Positions 35,410 through 44,538 of a DNA stretch of 64,000 bases are shown here, in pieces; within the stretch, counting starts at the first letter, position 1; the number at the start of each line of letters is the position of its first letter. Position numbers and translations under genes: made by a program. This DNA comes from JALORV01 sp963703945 (lineage in GTDB: Bacteria; Pseudomonadota; Gammaproteobacteria; Burkholderiales; Burkholderiaceae_F). The notes below the pieces were generated by a model. It did no database searches, had not been told where the DNA came from, and was given only the letters and a program-made list of their open reading frames with translations. The DNA lies in assembly GCA_963703945.1 (NCBI GenBank), contig CAVPGM010000022.1, positions 1 to 64,000 of the forward strand, read 5' to 3'.

Positions 35410-38400
35410 TCATTCGGCCGCTCCGTGGTGTGCGGGTTCGGCGGCACCAGGAGACTCGTGATGGTGCGAGCCCATCCACCGACCGAGCCACTGCTCCATT
35501 AGCGTGTACATCGTCGGGACGACGTAGAGCGTCAGTACCGTCCCGAAGGCCAGGCCGCCCACGATCACCCAGCCGATCTGGATGCGGCTCTCGGCACCGG
35601 CGCCGACCGACAATGCAAGCGGTACCGCGCCCAGCACCATTGCGCCGGTCGTCATCAGGATCGGGCGCAGCCGCAGCACGGCTGCGTGCCTGACCGCGTC
35701 GAACAGGTTCTCGCCGCGCTCCTGCAGCTGATTGGCAAACTCGACGATCAGGATGCCGTGCTTGGTGATTAGCCCGACCAGCGTGATCACTCCGATCTGG
35801 CTGTAGATGTTCCAGGTGCCTCCGGTCGCCCACAGGGCGAACAGCGCCCCGGTCATCGACAGCGGCACCGACAGCATGATGACGAACGGATCTGCGAAGC
35901 TCTCGAACTGCGCTGAGAGCACCAGATAGATGAATATCAGCGCCAGCGCGAAAGTCAGGTAGATCGATCCCTGCGAGTCGCGGAACTCGCGCGACACGCC
36001 GTTCAGATCCGTCAGCGCGCCCTGCGGCAGCACGCGCTTCGCCGTCTCGTCCATCATCTTCAGTGCGTCGCCGAGCGCATAGCCCGGCGCGATCTGCGCG
36101 GTGATCGTCACCGCGCGCAGCCGCTGGAAGTGGTTGAGCGACTGCGGCGAGACGCCTTCCATTACGTCGACCACGTTTGCGAGCTGCACCATCGTGCCGT
36201 CGCGCCCGCGCACGTAGATGTCGCTGATGTCGTTCGGCCGGCTGCGGTCGCGCGGCGCGACCTGCACGATCACATCGTACTGCTCGCCGTCCTTCTTGAA
36301 GCGCGTCACCTGGCGCCCGCCCAGCATTGTCTGCAGCGTCAGCCCGACGGTCTCCACCGAGATGCCGAGGTCGCTCAGCTTGTCGCGGTTCACGTTGACC
36401 CGCAGTTCCGGCGTGTTCAGACGCAGGTCGGATTGCGGGGACAGCAAGATACCGGTCTTGCTGATTTCGGCGATGAAGTTCTGAACGATGCGATCGAGTT
36501 CCGCGTACGGGATCTGCGCCATGATCACGTACTCCACCGGCAGCGTGCGCGGAGATTGCCCGAGCGACGGCGGATTGACGGCGAAGCCGATGACGCCCGG
36601 CAATGATTGGAACTTCTGGTTCAGTTCACGCGTGATGTCCTGTTGCTTGCGCTTGCGCTCTTCCCACGGCTTCAGCCGTAGGATGGCATTGCCGAAGTCG
36701 ACGGTGGGAAAGCCCGCCACCGCGTTGTACGCCGCTGCTTCGGGAATCGTCTGGTAGTAGCTTTCGACCGCACGCAGCTGTTCCGATGTGTATTCGACGG
36801 TCGATCCCGGCGGGGACTGCAGCCGCCCGAAGATCACACCGCGGTCCTCGAGCGGCGCCAGCTCGGAACGCAACAACGAGAAGAACAGTCCACCGAGAAC
36901 AGCCACGACGGCCCACAGGATGACGACGACCCAGCGCCGACCGAGCACCCACGCGAGCGATCGTCCGTAGCCGCGCGTCAGCCCCTCGAGCCAGCCCTCG
37001 ATCAGCGTGAATAGCCGCCCGTGCTTCGTCTGGTGCTTGAGCAGCTTGCTGCACATCATCGGTGACAGCGTCAGCGCGACGAAACCGGATACGAGCACGG
37101 CACCGGCCAAGGCGAGCGCGAACTCGATGAACAGGCGCCCGGTGCGTCCGGTTGCGAAGGCGAGCGGCGCGTAGACGGCCGTCAGCGTCAGCGTCATCGC
37201 GACGACCGCGAAGCCGATCTCCTTGACGCCCTTGACCGCCGCGCTGACGCGGTCCATGCCGTTCTCGATGTTGCGGTAGATGTTTTCCAGCACGACGATG
37301 GCATCGTCGACCACCAGGCCGATCGCCAGCACCATCGCGAGCAGCGTCAGCGTGTTGATGGTGAAGCCGAACACGTACATCAGCGAGAATGCCCCGACGA
37401 GCGACAGCGGGATGGTCACCAGCGGGATCAGCGTCGCCCGGAAGTTGCGCAGGAAGAAGAAGATCACCAGCACGACCAGCAGCACCGCTTCGCCGATGGT
37501 CCGAAACACCGACTGGATCGACCGGTCGATGAATACCGACGAGTCATAGGCGATGTCGATCTTCATGCCCGGGGGCAGCGTGTTGTTGATCTTGTCGATC
37601 TCGGCGCGCAATGCGCGCGACAGTTCGAGCGGGTTGCCGGTCGCTTGCTTGACCAGGCCCATATGGATTGCGGGCACGCCGCGGTAACGCGCGATCACGC
37701 GCTCCTCGACGGCTCCGACCATGACGGTGGCCACGTCTCTCAGTCGCACCGGGTAGCTGCTCGAAGTCGCAACAATCAGGTTCTCGAACTGCTCGGGTGT
37801 GCTGACGTCGGTCGCCGCGACGATCGAGAATTCGCGCTTGGCCGATTCGATGCGGCCCGACGGCAGTTCGATGTTCTGCCGCCGCAGCGCTTCCTCGACG
37901 TCGTAGGGCGTCAGCCGGTAGGCGGCCAGCCGGTCGCGGTCGACGTTGATACGCATCGAGGTCCTGCGCTCGCCGAAGATCCAGACGTCGGCTGCGCCCG
38001 GCAGCACCGACAGGCGCGGCTTGACATACCGATTGAGGTAGTCCGACACCTCGAGCGGCGAGCGATCGCCCGCGCTGACCGCCATCCAGATGACCGGAAA
38101 CGAGTCCGTTTCAACCTTCGCGATTACCGGCTCGTCGACGTTGTCGGGAAGCCGCGCGCGCACGCGCGCCACCTTGTCGCGCACATCGGCGGCCGCCGAG
38201 TCGGGATCGCGCGTAATGCGAAAGCGCACGTTGATGTTGCTCTGTTCGGACCGGCTGTTCGAGGTCAACAGCTCGACGCCCTCGATGCCGGCCAGCGAGT
38301 CCTCCAGCACCTTGGTGATCTGCGACTCGATCACTTCGGCTGACGCGCCCAGGTATTGCGTACCGACGCTCACCACCGGCTCGTCGATCTTCGGGTATTC

Positions 38401-38505
38401 GCGCACAGCCAGCCGCGAATATGAAATGAGCCCGATCACGAGCACCAGCAGCGACAGCACGGTCGACAGCACCGGGCGCCGTATGCACACTTCAAACAGG
38501 CTCAT
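35410..38505 (-). CDS. RND efflux pump inner-membrane transporter
   Basis: Proton-driven RND permease of 1031 residues (MexB/AcrB family size). MSLFEVCIRRPVLSTVLSLL opens TM1. The two large periplasmic loops and twelve hydrophobic segments are visible, and GLVVDDAIVVLENIYRNIE carries the paired Asp of TM4 required for proton relay. The ATG at 38505 has GGGAG six nt upstream; the frame extends eight codons further from a TTG. It lies 24 nt after the adaptor gene, forming an adaptor-pump operon with no outer-membrane factor visible. Substrate is unknown; the FEVCIRRPV N terminus suits the multidrug (HAE1) branch rather than metal pumps. Confidence 0.92.
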   Translation of the reverse strand: MSLFEVCIRRPVLSTVLSLLVLVIGLISYSRLAVREYPKIDEPVVSVGTQYLGASAEVIESQITKVLEDSLAGIEGVELLTSNSRSEQSNINVRFRITRDPDSAAADVRDKVARVRARLPDNVDEPVIAKVETDSFPVIWMAVSAGDRSPLEVSDYLNRYVKPRLSVLPGAADVWIFGERRTSMRINVDRDRLAAYRLTPYDVEEALRRQNIELPSGRIESAKREFSIVAATDVSTPEQFENLIVATSSSYPVRLRDVATVMVGAVEERVIARYRGVPAIHMGLVKQATGNPLELSRALRAEIDKINNTLPPGMKIDIAYDSSVFIDRSIQSVFRTIGEAVLLVVLVIFFFLRNFRATLIPLVTIPLSLVGAFSLMYVFGFTINTLTLLAMVLAIGLVVDDAIVVLENIYRNIENGMDRVSAAVKGVKEIGFAVVAMTLTLTAVYAPLAFATGRTGRLFIEFALALAGAVLVSGFVALTLSPMMCSKLLKHQTKHGRLFTLIEGWLEGLTRGYGRSLAWVLGRRWVVVILWAVVAVLGGLFFSLLRSELAPLEDRGVIFGRLQSPPGSTVEYTSEQLRAVESYYQTIPEAAAYNAVAGFPTVDFGNAILRLKPWEERKRKQQDITRELNQKFQSLPGVIGFAVNPPSLGQSPRTLPVEYVIMAQIPYAELDRIVQNFIAEISKTGILLSPQSDLRLNTPELRVNVNRDKLSDLGISVETVGLTLQTMLGGRQVTRFKKDGEQYDVIVQVAPRDRSRPNDISDIYVRGRDGTMVQLANVVDVMEGVSPQSLNHFQRLRAVTITAQIAPGYALGDALKMMDETAKRVLPQGALTDLNGVSREFRDSQGSIYLTFALALIFIYLVLSAQFESFADPFVIMLSVPLSMTGALFALWATGGTWNIYSQIGVITLVGLITKHGILIVEFANQLQERGENLFDAVRHAAVLRLRPILMTTGAMVLGAVPLALSVGAGAESRIQIGWVIVGGLAFGTVLTLYVVPTMYTLMEQWLGRWMGSHHHESPGAAEPAHHGAAE

Positions 38506-38529
38506 GTCGATCTCCCGCGATCGGAGCAA

Positions 38530-39744
38530 TCAGGAAGCCGCACCGCCCTTGGGCGGATCAGCTTTCGGAGCACTCCCGCCCGGCTCAGCCTTCGGTGGCG
38601 CCTTCGCGGCCTCGCCCCCGCCCGTGAGCGCGTTCTCCCCGCGCGACAGAATGCGTACCGGCTGCCCGTCGCGCGAAAGACGCATCCCCGCGGTCACCAC
38701 CTGGTCGCCGGGCGCCAGGCCTCGCACCACCTCGACCATCGCGTCGCGCCGCACTCCGATCTTGACCGGCACGCGCCGCGCGGCGCCGTCGACAACCTTG
38801 TATACGAAGAATTCCTCGCCCTGCGGCACGATCGCCTCTTCGGGCACCAGCAAAGCGTTAGCGCGCTCGCCGACGATCACGCGCACCCGCACGAACATAC
38901 CGGGACGCAGCTTGCCGCCGGTGTTCTCGAGCCGCGCGCGGATCTCGAGCGAGCGGCCGTTGGCATCGACCTTCGGGTTGATCGCCTCGATCAAACCCTG
39001 CCAGCGTTCGCCCGGCAGCGCATCGGCCACGACTTCGACGGTCTGCCCGACAAGGATCTGCGAAAAGTTGCGCTCGGGCAGGCGGAAGTCCACCTTGAGG
39101 ACACGCACATCCTCGATGTTGACGAGATCGGTGCCATCCTTGACGTAGTCGCCGAGGCTGACGCTGCGGATGCCGATCGAACCGTCAAACGGCGCGACGA
39201 TGCGCATCTTCGACAACCGCGCCTGTGTCAGCTTGAGCTTGGCTTCGGCCACCTGCGCGTTCGACGCCGCCGTCTCCTGCGCACTCGAGCTGATGAACTT
39301 GCGGCTGGCCAGGTCTTCGCTGCGCTTCAGGTTGGACACTGCGAGGTCGTACTCGGCCTGCGCCTGAGCCACTTCGGCCTCGTTCAGCGTTGCGTCAAGC
39401 CCGACCAGCAGCTGCCCCTTGCGGACCAGCTGACCATCCTTGAAGCCGATCGCCGCGATGCGGCCTGACACTTCGGGACGCAGGATCACGCTTTCGTTCG
39501 ATCGCAGCGAGCCGACGGCCTGCAGGTCCTCCTTGACCGTCGTGGGCTTGAGGCTCACGACCTCGACCGGTGTTGCCGGCGCGGCGCCCTTGGCAAGGAC
39601 CTCCGCCTTGCCATCGGCGCGAGCATCGGCCTTGACCCCGGCAACCGCCGTCGGTCCACCGGCCAACCGGTCGCGCGCGAAGTAGGCCGCGACCGCGACG
39701 GCGGCCAGCACACCGATCGCAATGACCGTGACCCGATGTTTCAT
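38530..39744 (-). CDS. RND efflux periplasmic adaptor (membrane fusion protein)
   Basis: A 404-residue adaptor linking the RND pump to an outer-membrane channel. It has an N-terminal anchor (VTVIAIGVLAAVAVAAYFAR) and a biotinyl-lipoyl half-motif SGRIAAIGFKDGQLVRKGQL. A helical hairpin follows (AEVAQAQAEYDLAVSNLKRS to ARLSKMRIVAPFDGSIGIRS), then beta-barrel and membrane-proximal domains. The C-terminal tail is Ala/Pro/Lys rich. The two genes are adjacent and same-strand, so they form one transcript starting in the 73-nt gap after rnhA. Confidence 0.9.
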   Translation of the reverse strand: MKHRVTVIAIGVLAAVAVAAYFARDRLAGGPTAVAGVKADARADGKAEVLAKGAAPATPVEVVSLKPTTVKEDLQAVGSLRSNESVILRPEVSGRIAAIGFKDGQLVRKGQLLVGLDATLNEAEVAQAQAEYDLAVSNLKRSEDLASRKFISSSAQETAASNAQVAEAKLKLTQARLSKMRIVAPFDGSIGIRSVSLGDYVKDGTDLVNIEDVRVLKVDFRLPERNFSQILVGQTVEVVADALPGERWQGLIEAINPKVDANGRSLEIRARLENTGGKLRPGMFVRVRVIVGERANALLVPEEAIVPQGEEFFVYKVVDGAARRVPVKIGVRRDAMVEVVRGLAPGDQVVTAGMRLSRDGQPVRILSRGENALTGGGEAAKAPPKAEPGGSAPKADPPKGGAAS

Positions 39745-39817
39745 TGAGGAATTCGAGCAGCGCGGAGGGGGCTGCGGCGAAGTACGACTGTAGCATCCGG
39801 CCTCTGTGAAGTCGGGT

Positions 39818-40291
39818 TCAACCGGGAGCTTGAGACACCGATCTGACCCCGCGGTTCGCCAGTTCATCGGCCCGCTCGTTACCGTCGTGCCCGGCATGTC
39901 CCTTTACCCAACGCCATTCGATGTCGTGACGCGCGGCAGCGGCCTGCAAACGCTGCCACAGATCGGCGTTCTTGACTGGTTTCCGATCGGCGGTCTTCCA
40001 GCCGCGGCGTATCCAGTTGGGCAGCCACTGCGTGATGCCAAGCTGCACGTACTGCGAGTCGGTATGCAGGACGATGCGGCAGCGACGCTTCAGCGAACCG
40101 AGCGCCTCGATCACTGCCATGAGCTCCATGCGATTGTTGGTGGTCAATGCCTCGCCACCGTACATCTCGCGCTCGCGGTCGCCGTACTTCAGCAGCGCGC
40201 CCCATCCGCCCGGTCCGGGATTGCCCTTGCAGGCGCCATCGGTCCAGATCTCGACCTGCGTCTCCGCACCGAGTCGACGCGCCGGGCGCAT
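39818..40291 (-). CDS. rnhA: Ribonuclease HI
   Basis: RNase H1 of 157 residues that cuts RNA in RNA-DNA hybrids. Catalytic acidic residues are in EIWTDGACKGNPGPGGWG (Asp18), NNRMELMAVIEAL (Glu), VLHTDSQYV (Asp) and GNERADELAN (Asp). The basic handle WIRRGWKTADRKPVKN is present as in E. coli. It follows the YafS-type methyltransferase with a 27-nt gap, matching the gloB-yafS-rnhA-dnaQ neighbourhood of enteric bacteria. An efflux operon separates it from dnaQ here. Confidence 0.94.
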   Translation of the reverse strand: MRPARRLGAETQVEIWTDGACKGNPGPGGWGALLKYGDREREMYGGEALTTNNRMELMAVIEALGSLKRRCRIVLHTDSQYVQLGITQWLPNWIRRGWKTADRKPVKNADLWQRLQAAAARHDIEWRWVKGHAGHDGNERADELANRGVRSVSQAPG

Positions 40292-40318
40292 TGGTCAGCG
40301 CGACGCTTTTCGCATGCC

Positions 40319-41173
40319 TCATCGGCGCTCGATGCGGGAGCGCTCCCGGCTTTCGTTCGACGCCTCGTCGACCCCGACGATCATCGCCGAACGCGCATCG
40401 GGCGTGGTCAGCGCAATGCGCGTCGTGCCGACCGGCGCCAGGCGTCGCGTCCGTTCCTCGCTCTGCTTCCACACCGCGCCGATCAGTCGCATGCCACGCA
40501 CGCGCTTGACTGCAGTCAGCAGATAGACGGCGCCCAGCATCGGCCACCAGCGATCGCCTGCCTTTTCCATGAAGCGCCAGCGATGCAGCCACGCCGACGT
40601 ACGCGCCGAAGGCGCATAGCAGCCGAAACGCCCGCGCGCAAAGTCGAACGACAGCAGCTTCAGCCAGTCCTTCACGCGCGGAAGTGCGATGAAGCGACCT
40701 TCGCGCGGCAGGTAAGGCGACAAGCCCAGGCGCGAGCTGTACTGGCGCAGGCCCCACAGGCTCGCGGGGTTGAATCCGGTGATCACGACCTGCCCTTCAG
40801 GCACCAGCACCCGTTCGACTTCGCGCAGCACCTGGTGCGGATCACTGGCGAACTCGAGGATGTGCGGCATCACGACCAGGTCGATCGAGTGCGTCGCAAA
40901 CGGCAGTTCCTCGAAACGGTTGATGATCGCCACGCGTCGCTTGCCGTCGTCGCCGGCATCGACCGTCAGCTGGCGGTCCGCGGCGCAGAAGCGCAACGGC
41001 ATGCGGTTTTCGCGCAGAGCGTTGATCTCGGGCAGCCCGAGCTGCATCGCGTGATAGCCGAAGATGTCGGCCACCGCTGCGTTCAGCTCAACCTGCTCCC
41101 ATTCGAGCACGTAGCGCCCCGGCGGCGAGCACAGAAACTCGGATAGCTTCACAATCGAACCGCTGGAGTTCAT
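40319..41173 (-). CDS. SAM-dependent methyltransferase, YafS type
   Basis: A 284-residue class I methyltransferase-fold protein. The motif II/III region is seen in LPFATHSIDLVVMPHILEFA, and REVERVLVPEGQVVITGFNP is the conserved post-II/III strand. The first glycine motif is weak, as in YafS. Genomic position between gloB and rnhA is that of E. coli yafS. The C terminus is basic. Its chosen ATG is only 3 nt from the divergent gloB ATG, so one or both true starts may lie further in. Substrate is unknown. Confidence 0.82.
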   Translation of the reverse strand: MNSSGSIVKLSEFLCSPPGRYVLEWEQVELNAAVADIFGYHAMQLGLPEINALRENRMPLRFCAADRQLTVDAGDDGKRRVAIINRFEELPFATHSIDLVVMPHILEFASDPHQVLREVERVLVPEGQVVITGFNPASLWGLRQYSSRLGLSPYLPREGRFIALPRVKDWLKLLSFDFARGRFGCYAPSARTSAWLHRWRFMEKAGDRWWPMLGAVYLLTAVKRVRGMRLIGAVWKQSEERTRRLAPVGTTRIALTTPDARSAMIVGVDEASNESRERSRIERR

Positions 41174-41176
41174 GCG

Positions 41177-41974
41177 ATGCCCACCATGGTCAGCCCTGCC
41201 GAGATCTCGATCACACCTATTCCCGCGTTCAATGACAACTATCTGTGGCTGCTCGCCCGCGCCGGTCGCGCCGTTGTCGTCGACCCCGGCGACGCCGTCC
41301 CCGTGCAACAGGTACTCACGCAACGAAACCTCGAACTCGCCGCGATTCTAGTCACCCATCACCATGCCGACCACGTGGGAGGCGTGCAGGCACTACGGCG
41401 GACCGGCGCGAGGGTATACGGCCCGCGATCGGAGGCGATCGAGGGCGTCGACGTGCGGCTTTCGGCCGGCGACCGGATCGAGGTGCTTGGCCTTGCCTTT
41501 TCGGTGCTCGAGGTGCCGGGCCACACGGCCGGCCACATTGCGTACTACACCGAAACGCTCGCGCCACCGGCGGTGTTCTGCGGTGACACGCTGTTCGCAT
41601 GCGGCTGCGGCCGACTGTTCGAGGGCACTCCGGTCCAGATGCTCGATTCGCTGGACCGGCTGGCCGGGCTGCCTTCCAACACTCGCGTGTTCTGCGCCCA
41701 CGAATACACGCTGGCGAACATCCGCTTTGCGCTAGCGGTCGAACCAACGAACCCGGCTCTGCTCGAGCGCGCGCAACGGGCCGCGGCCATGCGCGAGCGC
41801 GGCGAGCCAACCGTGCCTTCGACGATCGGCGAGGAACTCGCGACCAATCCGTTCATGCGCAGCGACGCGCCCACGGTCCGCGCAGCGGCCGTTGCGCGCG
41901 CCGGAGCGAAAGCCGCACTGGATCGCGTGCAGACTTTCGCGACTCTGAGGGCCTGGAAGAACGATTTCCGCTAG
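41177..41974 (+). CDS. gloB: Hydroxyacylglutathione hydrolase (glyoxalase II)
   Basis: Metallo-beta-lactamase-fold enzyme of 265 residues hydrolysing S-lactoylglutathione in methylglyoxal detoxification. The binuclear metal site is shown by ILVTHHHADHVGGVQALR, EVPGHTAGHIAYY and CGDTLFACGCGRLFEG, followed by CAHEYTLANIRFA, the glyoxalase II signature. A C-terminal helical glutathione-binding domain is present. An alternative ATG at 41186 would leave 12 nt to the divergent methyltransferase start. Confidence 0.93.
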   Translation: MPTMVSPAEISITPIPAFNDNYLWLLARAGRAVVVDPGDAVPVQQVLTQRNLELAAILVTHHHADHVGGVQALRRTGARVYGPRSEAIEGVDVRLSAGDRIEVLGLAFSVLEVPGHTAGHIAYYTETLAPPAVFCGDTLFACGCGRLFEGTPVQMLDSLDRLAGLPSNTRVFCAHEYTLANIRFALAVEPTNPALLERAQRAAAMRERGEPTVPSTIGEELATNPFMRSDAPTVRAAAVARAGAKAALDRVQTFATLRAWKNDFR

Positions 41975-42029
41975 TGCGCGGCCGGGTGATAGCGCGTTGA
42001 CGCGAACAGGCGCTAGACCGGGCGGCGGC

Positions 42030-42058
42030 TTGCTGCCCTGTCACCCGTTCCCTACACT
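42030..42058 (+). promoter_or_regulatory. Candidate sigma-70 promoter for mltD
   Basis: TTGCTG (42030-42035) and TACACT (42053-42058) are separated by 17 nt. Transcription would begin about three nt before the mltD ATG, giving an almost leaderless message unless a later start is used. Confidence 0.4.
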
Positions 42059-42067
42059 GGCCGGCCA

Positions 42068-43660
42068 ATGCGCATGCACTTCGACAAACCGGCGACGGCC
42101 TGCGCGCTTGCGCTGGTGGCAGCCTGCCTATCGGGTCCTGCGGGGGCCGCCGACGACACGTCCGATCCGGCGACAGGCCGCGCCGCTGCTGCCTCGAATC
42201 CGCCGGTGGCCGGCATGGCAGCTCCGTCGCGCTCGGTGCTCCAGGACATTCCACTCGACGTGATCCTCGAGTACATGCCTGACGTGGCACCAGCAACGGC
42301 GCAGGGAGCCGCAGCACCGAGGATCGACTTGTGGCAACGCATCCGCGCCGGATTCGGCATGTCGGACCTCGATACGCGTCTTGTGGACCAACGCACGCGC
42401 TGGTATGCCGAGCAGGTCGATTACTTCGCGCGCATGACCCAGCGCTCGAGCCGCTATCTGTACTTCATCGTGGACGAGATCGAACGCCGAGGCATGCCGA
42501 CCGAGCTCGCTCTGCTGCCCTTTGTCGAGAGCGCGTTCCAGCCAGAGGCCGTCTCCAGTGCGAAGGCGGCCGGGCTGTGGCAGTTCATTCCGTCGACCGG
42601 CAGGAACTACGACCTCGAACAGAACATGTGGAAGGACGAGCGCCGTTCGGTGATCGACTCGACCCGCGCCGCACTCGACTACCTGCAGAAACTGTACGAC
42701 ATGTTCGGCGACTGGCAGCTGGCGCTGGCGGCCTACAACTGGGGCGAAGGTTCGGTGTCGCGGGCGATCGAGAAGAACCGGCGCGCGGGCCGGCCGACCG
42801 GCTACACCAACCTGAAGATGCCGACCGAGACGCAGCACTACGTACCCAAGCTGCAGGCGGTCAAGAACATCGTTGCCGAGCCCGACAAGTTCGGCATTGC
42901 ACTGCCACCGGTTCCCAATACGCCGTACTTCGTCGCTGTGCAGAAGACGCGCGACATCGACGTGCAGACCGCGGCCCGCCTGGCCGAAATGCCGCCCGAC
43001 GAGTTCCGCGCGCTGAATCCGCAATTCAACCGGCCGGTGATCGTCGGCGCCGCCTCACCCACGCTGCTGTTGCCGACGGATCGGGTCGACACGTTCCAGG
43101 CGAATCTTGCCGCCTGGGAAGCGACCGGCCAGCCGCTCGCCAGCTGGACGACGTATCGGCTGCAGCCCACCGACACACTGACTTCGATCTCGAAGAAGAT
43201 CGGCGTCAGCGAACCGCAGTTGCGCGAGGCCAACCGGATTCCGCCGCGCTATCGCCTCGCGGCGGGCTCGACGATCCTGATTCCACGCGACGAGACGATG
43301 GACGACATCGCCGCCGAGAGCCTCGATGCCCGCTTCATGCTGGTGCCGGAGGCGTCGAACCTGCGCAAAGTGACCTATCGAGTGCGGCGCGGCGACACGC
43401 TGCTTTCGGTGGCGCGCCGTTACCGTGTCGACGAGAAAGACGTGGTCGTCTGGAACAACCTGACCTCGCCATCTCTGTTCGCGGGGCAGCGCCTCGAACT
43501 CACTGTTCCGGTGGCGGCCACACGCAGCGCAACCAAGGGCGGCAAGAAGCAGACGCCGGCGGCGCAGACCGCGTCGCACAAGTCTGCCCCTGCGAAGGCG
43601 GCGGCCAAGACACCGGCGCGAACCACGTCCAGTGGCAAGGTAGTCGCGGCCACGCGCTAG
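42068..43660 (+). CDS. mltD: Membrane-bound lytic murein transglycosylase D
   Basis: A 530-residue periplasmic peptidoglycan hydrolase. Signal peptide (ACALALVAACLSGPAGAADD, with a Cys that could be lipidated), then an SLT domain: LALLPFVESAFQPEAVSSAK (catalytic Glu), AAGLWQFIPSTGRNY, LALAAYNWGEGSVSRAIEKN. Two LysM domains follow (TYRLQPTDTLTSISKKIGVS and TYRVRRGDTLLSVARRYRVD), then a Lys/Ala/Thr-rich tail. Domain order is that of MltD. It follows gloB on the same strand after 93 nt; fabI follows. Confidence 0.92.
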   Translation: MRMHFDKPATACALALVAACLSGPAGAADDTSDPATGRAAAASNPPVAGMAAPSRSVLQDIPLDVILEYMPDVAPATAQGAAAPRIDLWQRIRAGFGMSDLDTRLVDQRTRWYAEQVDYFARMTQRSSRYLYFIVDEIERRGMPTELALLPFVESAFQPEAVSSAKAAGLWQFIPSTGRNYDLEQNMWKDERRSVIDSTRAALDYLQKLYDMFGDWQLALAAYNWGEGSVSRAIEKNRRAGRPTGYTNLKMPTETQHYVPKLQAVKNIVAEPDKFGIALPPVPNTPYFVAVQKTRDIDVQTAARLAEMPPDEFRALNPQFNRPVIVGAASPTLLLPTDRVDTFQANLAAWEATGQPLASWTTYRLQPTDTLTSISKKIGVSEPQLREANRIPPRYRLAAGSTILIPRDETMDDIAAESLDARFMLVPEASNLRKVTYRVRRGDTLLSVARRYRVDEKDVVVWNNLTSPSLFAGQRLELTVPVAATRSATKGGKKQTPAAQTASHKSAPAKAAAKTPARTTSSGKVVAATR

Positions 43661-43691
43661 CCAGCTCGACGGGCACGGGCAGTCGAGCGCC

Positions 43692-43697
43692 TATACT
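43692..43697 (+). promoter_or_regulatory. Possible -10 element upstream of fabI
   Basis: TATACT 40 nt before the fabI ATG, in the context GCCTATACTGCG. No clear -35 is visible at 16-18 nt upstream. Confidence 0.3.
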
Positions 43698-43736
43698 GCG
43701 CGCCCGATTCCCCGGCACCTCTTCGTCTGCGAGACC

Positions 43737-44528
43737 ATGGGCTTCCTGTCCGGCAAACGGCTGCTGATCACCGGCGTGCTTTCCAATCGATCGATCGCCT
43801 ACGGGATCTCGCAGGCGTGCCGCCGCGAAGGCGCCGAGCTCGCCTTCACCTATGTCGGCGAGCGTTTCAAGGAGCGGATCACCGAGATCGCTGCCGAGTT
43901 CGGCTCGGACCTGGTGTTCGACATGGACGTCTCCGACGACGCGCAGATCGCCGCCGCGTTCGGCGCATTGAAGCAGCGCTGGCCCGCGCTCGATGGTCTC
44001 GTGCACTCGATCGGCTTCGCACCGCGCGATGCGATCGCCGGCGACTTCGTCGACGGACTGTCGCGCGAGGGCTTCCGCATCGCGCACGATATTTCTGCCT
44101 ACAGCTTTCCGGCACTCGCCAAGGCGGCGCTGCCGTTGATGGAAGGCCGTCGCGCCGCGGTGCTGACGCTCACCTACCTCGGCGCGGAACGCGCGGTGCC
44201 GAGCTACAACACGATGGGACTGGCCAAGGCCAGCCTGGAAGCCAGCGTGCGCTATCTGGCGGCCAGCCTCGGGCCACGCGGCATCCGCGTCAACGGCATC
44301 TCCGCCGGGCCGATCAAGACGCTGGCGGCGGCCGGCATCAAGGGATTCTCGAAAATCTTCTCGGTGGTCGAAAGCACGGCACCGATGCGACGCAACGTCA
44401 CCATCGAAGATGTCGGCAACGTCGCGGCGTTCCTGCTCTCGGACCTGGCTGCGGGTGTCACGGCGGAGATCACGCACGTCGACTGCGGCTTCAACGCCGT
44501 GATGGGCATCCCGACCGGGCTCGAGTAG
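43737..44528 (+). CDS. fabI: Enoyl-[acyl-carrier-protein] reductase (NADH)
   Basis: Short-chain-dehydrogenase-fold enzyme of 263 residues doing the last reduction in fatty acid elongation. MGFLSGKRLLITGVLSNRSI and AYGISQACRREGAELAFTYV give the FabI cofactor site. HSIGFAPRDAI is the conserved loop, and the catalytic Tyr-x6-Lys is in VPSYNTMGLAKASLEA. SAGPIKTLAAAGIKGF is the substrate-binding loop targeted by triclosan in homologues. Complete length. It is convergent with the nitronate monooxygenase gene 10 nt downstream. Confidence 0.95.
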   Translation: MGFLSGKRLLITGVLSNRSIAYGISQACRREGAELAFTYVGERFKERITEIAAEFGSDLVFDMDVSDDAQIAAAFGALKQRWPALDGLVHSIGFAPRDAIAGDFVDGLSREGFRIAHDISAYSFPALAKAALPLMEGRRAAVLTLTYLGAERAVPSYNTMGLAKASLEASVRYLAASLGPRGIRVNGISAGPIKTLAAAGIKGFSKIFSVVESTAPMRRNVTIEDVGNVAAFLLSDLAAGVTAEITHVDCGFNAVMGIPTGLE

Positions 44529-44538
44529 GCTCAGGCAG

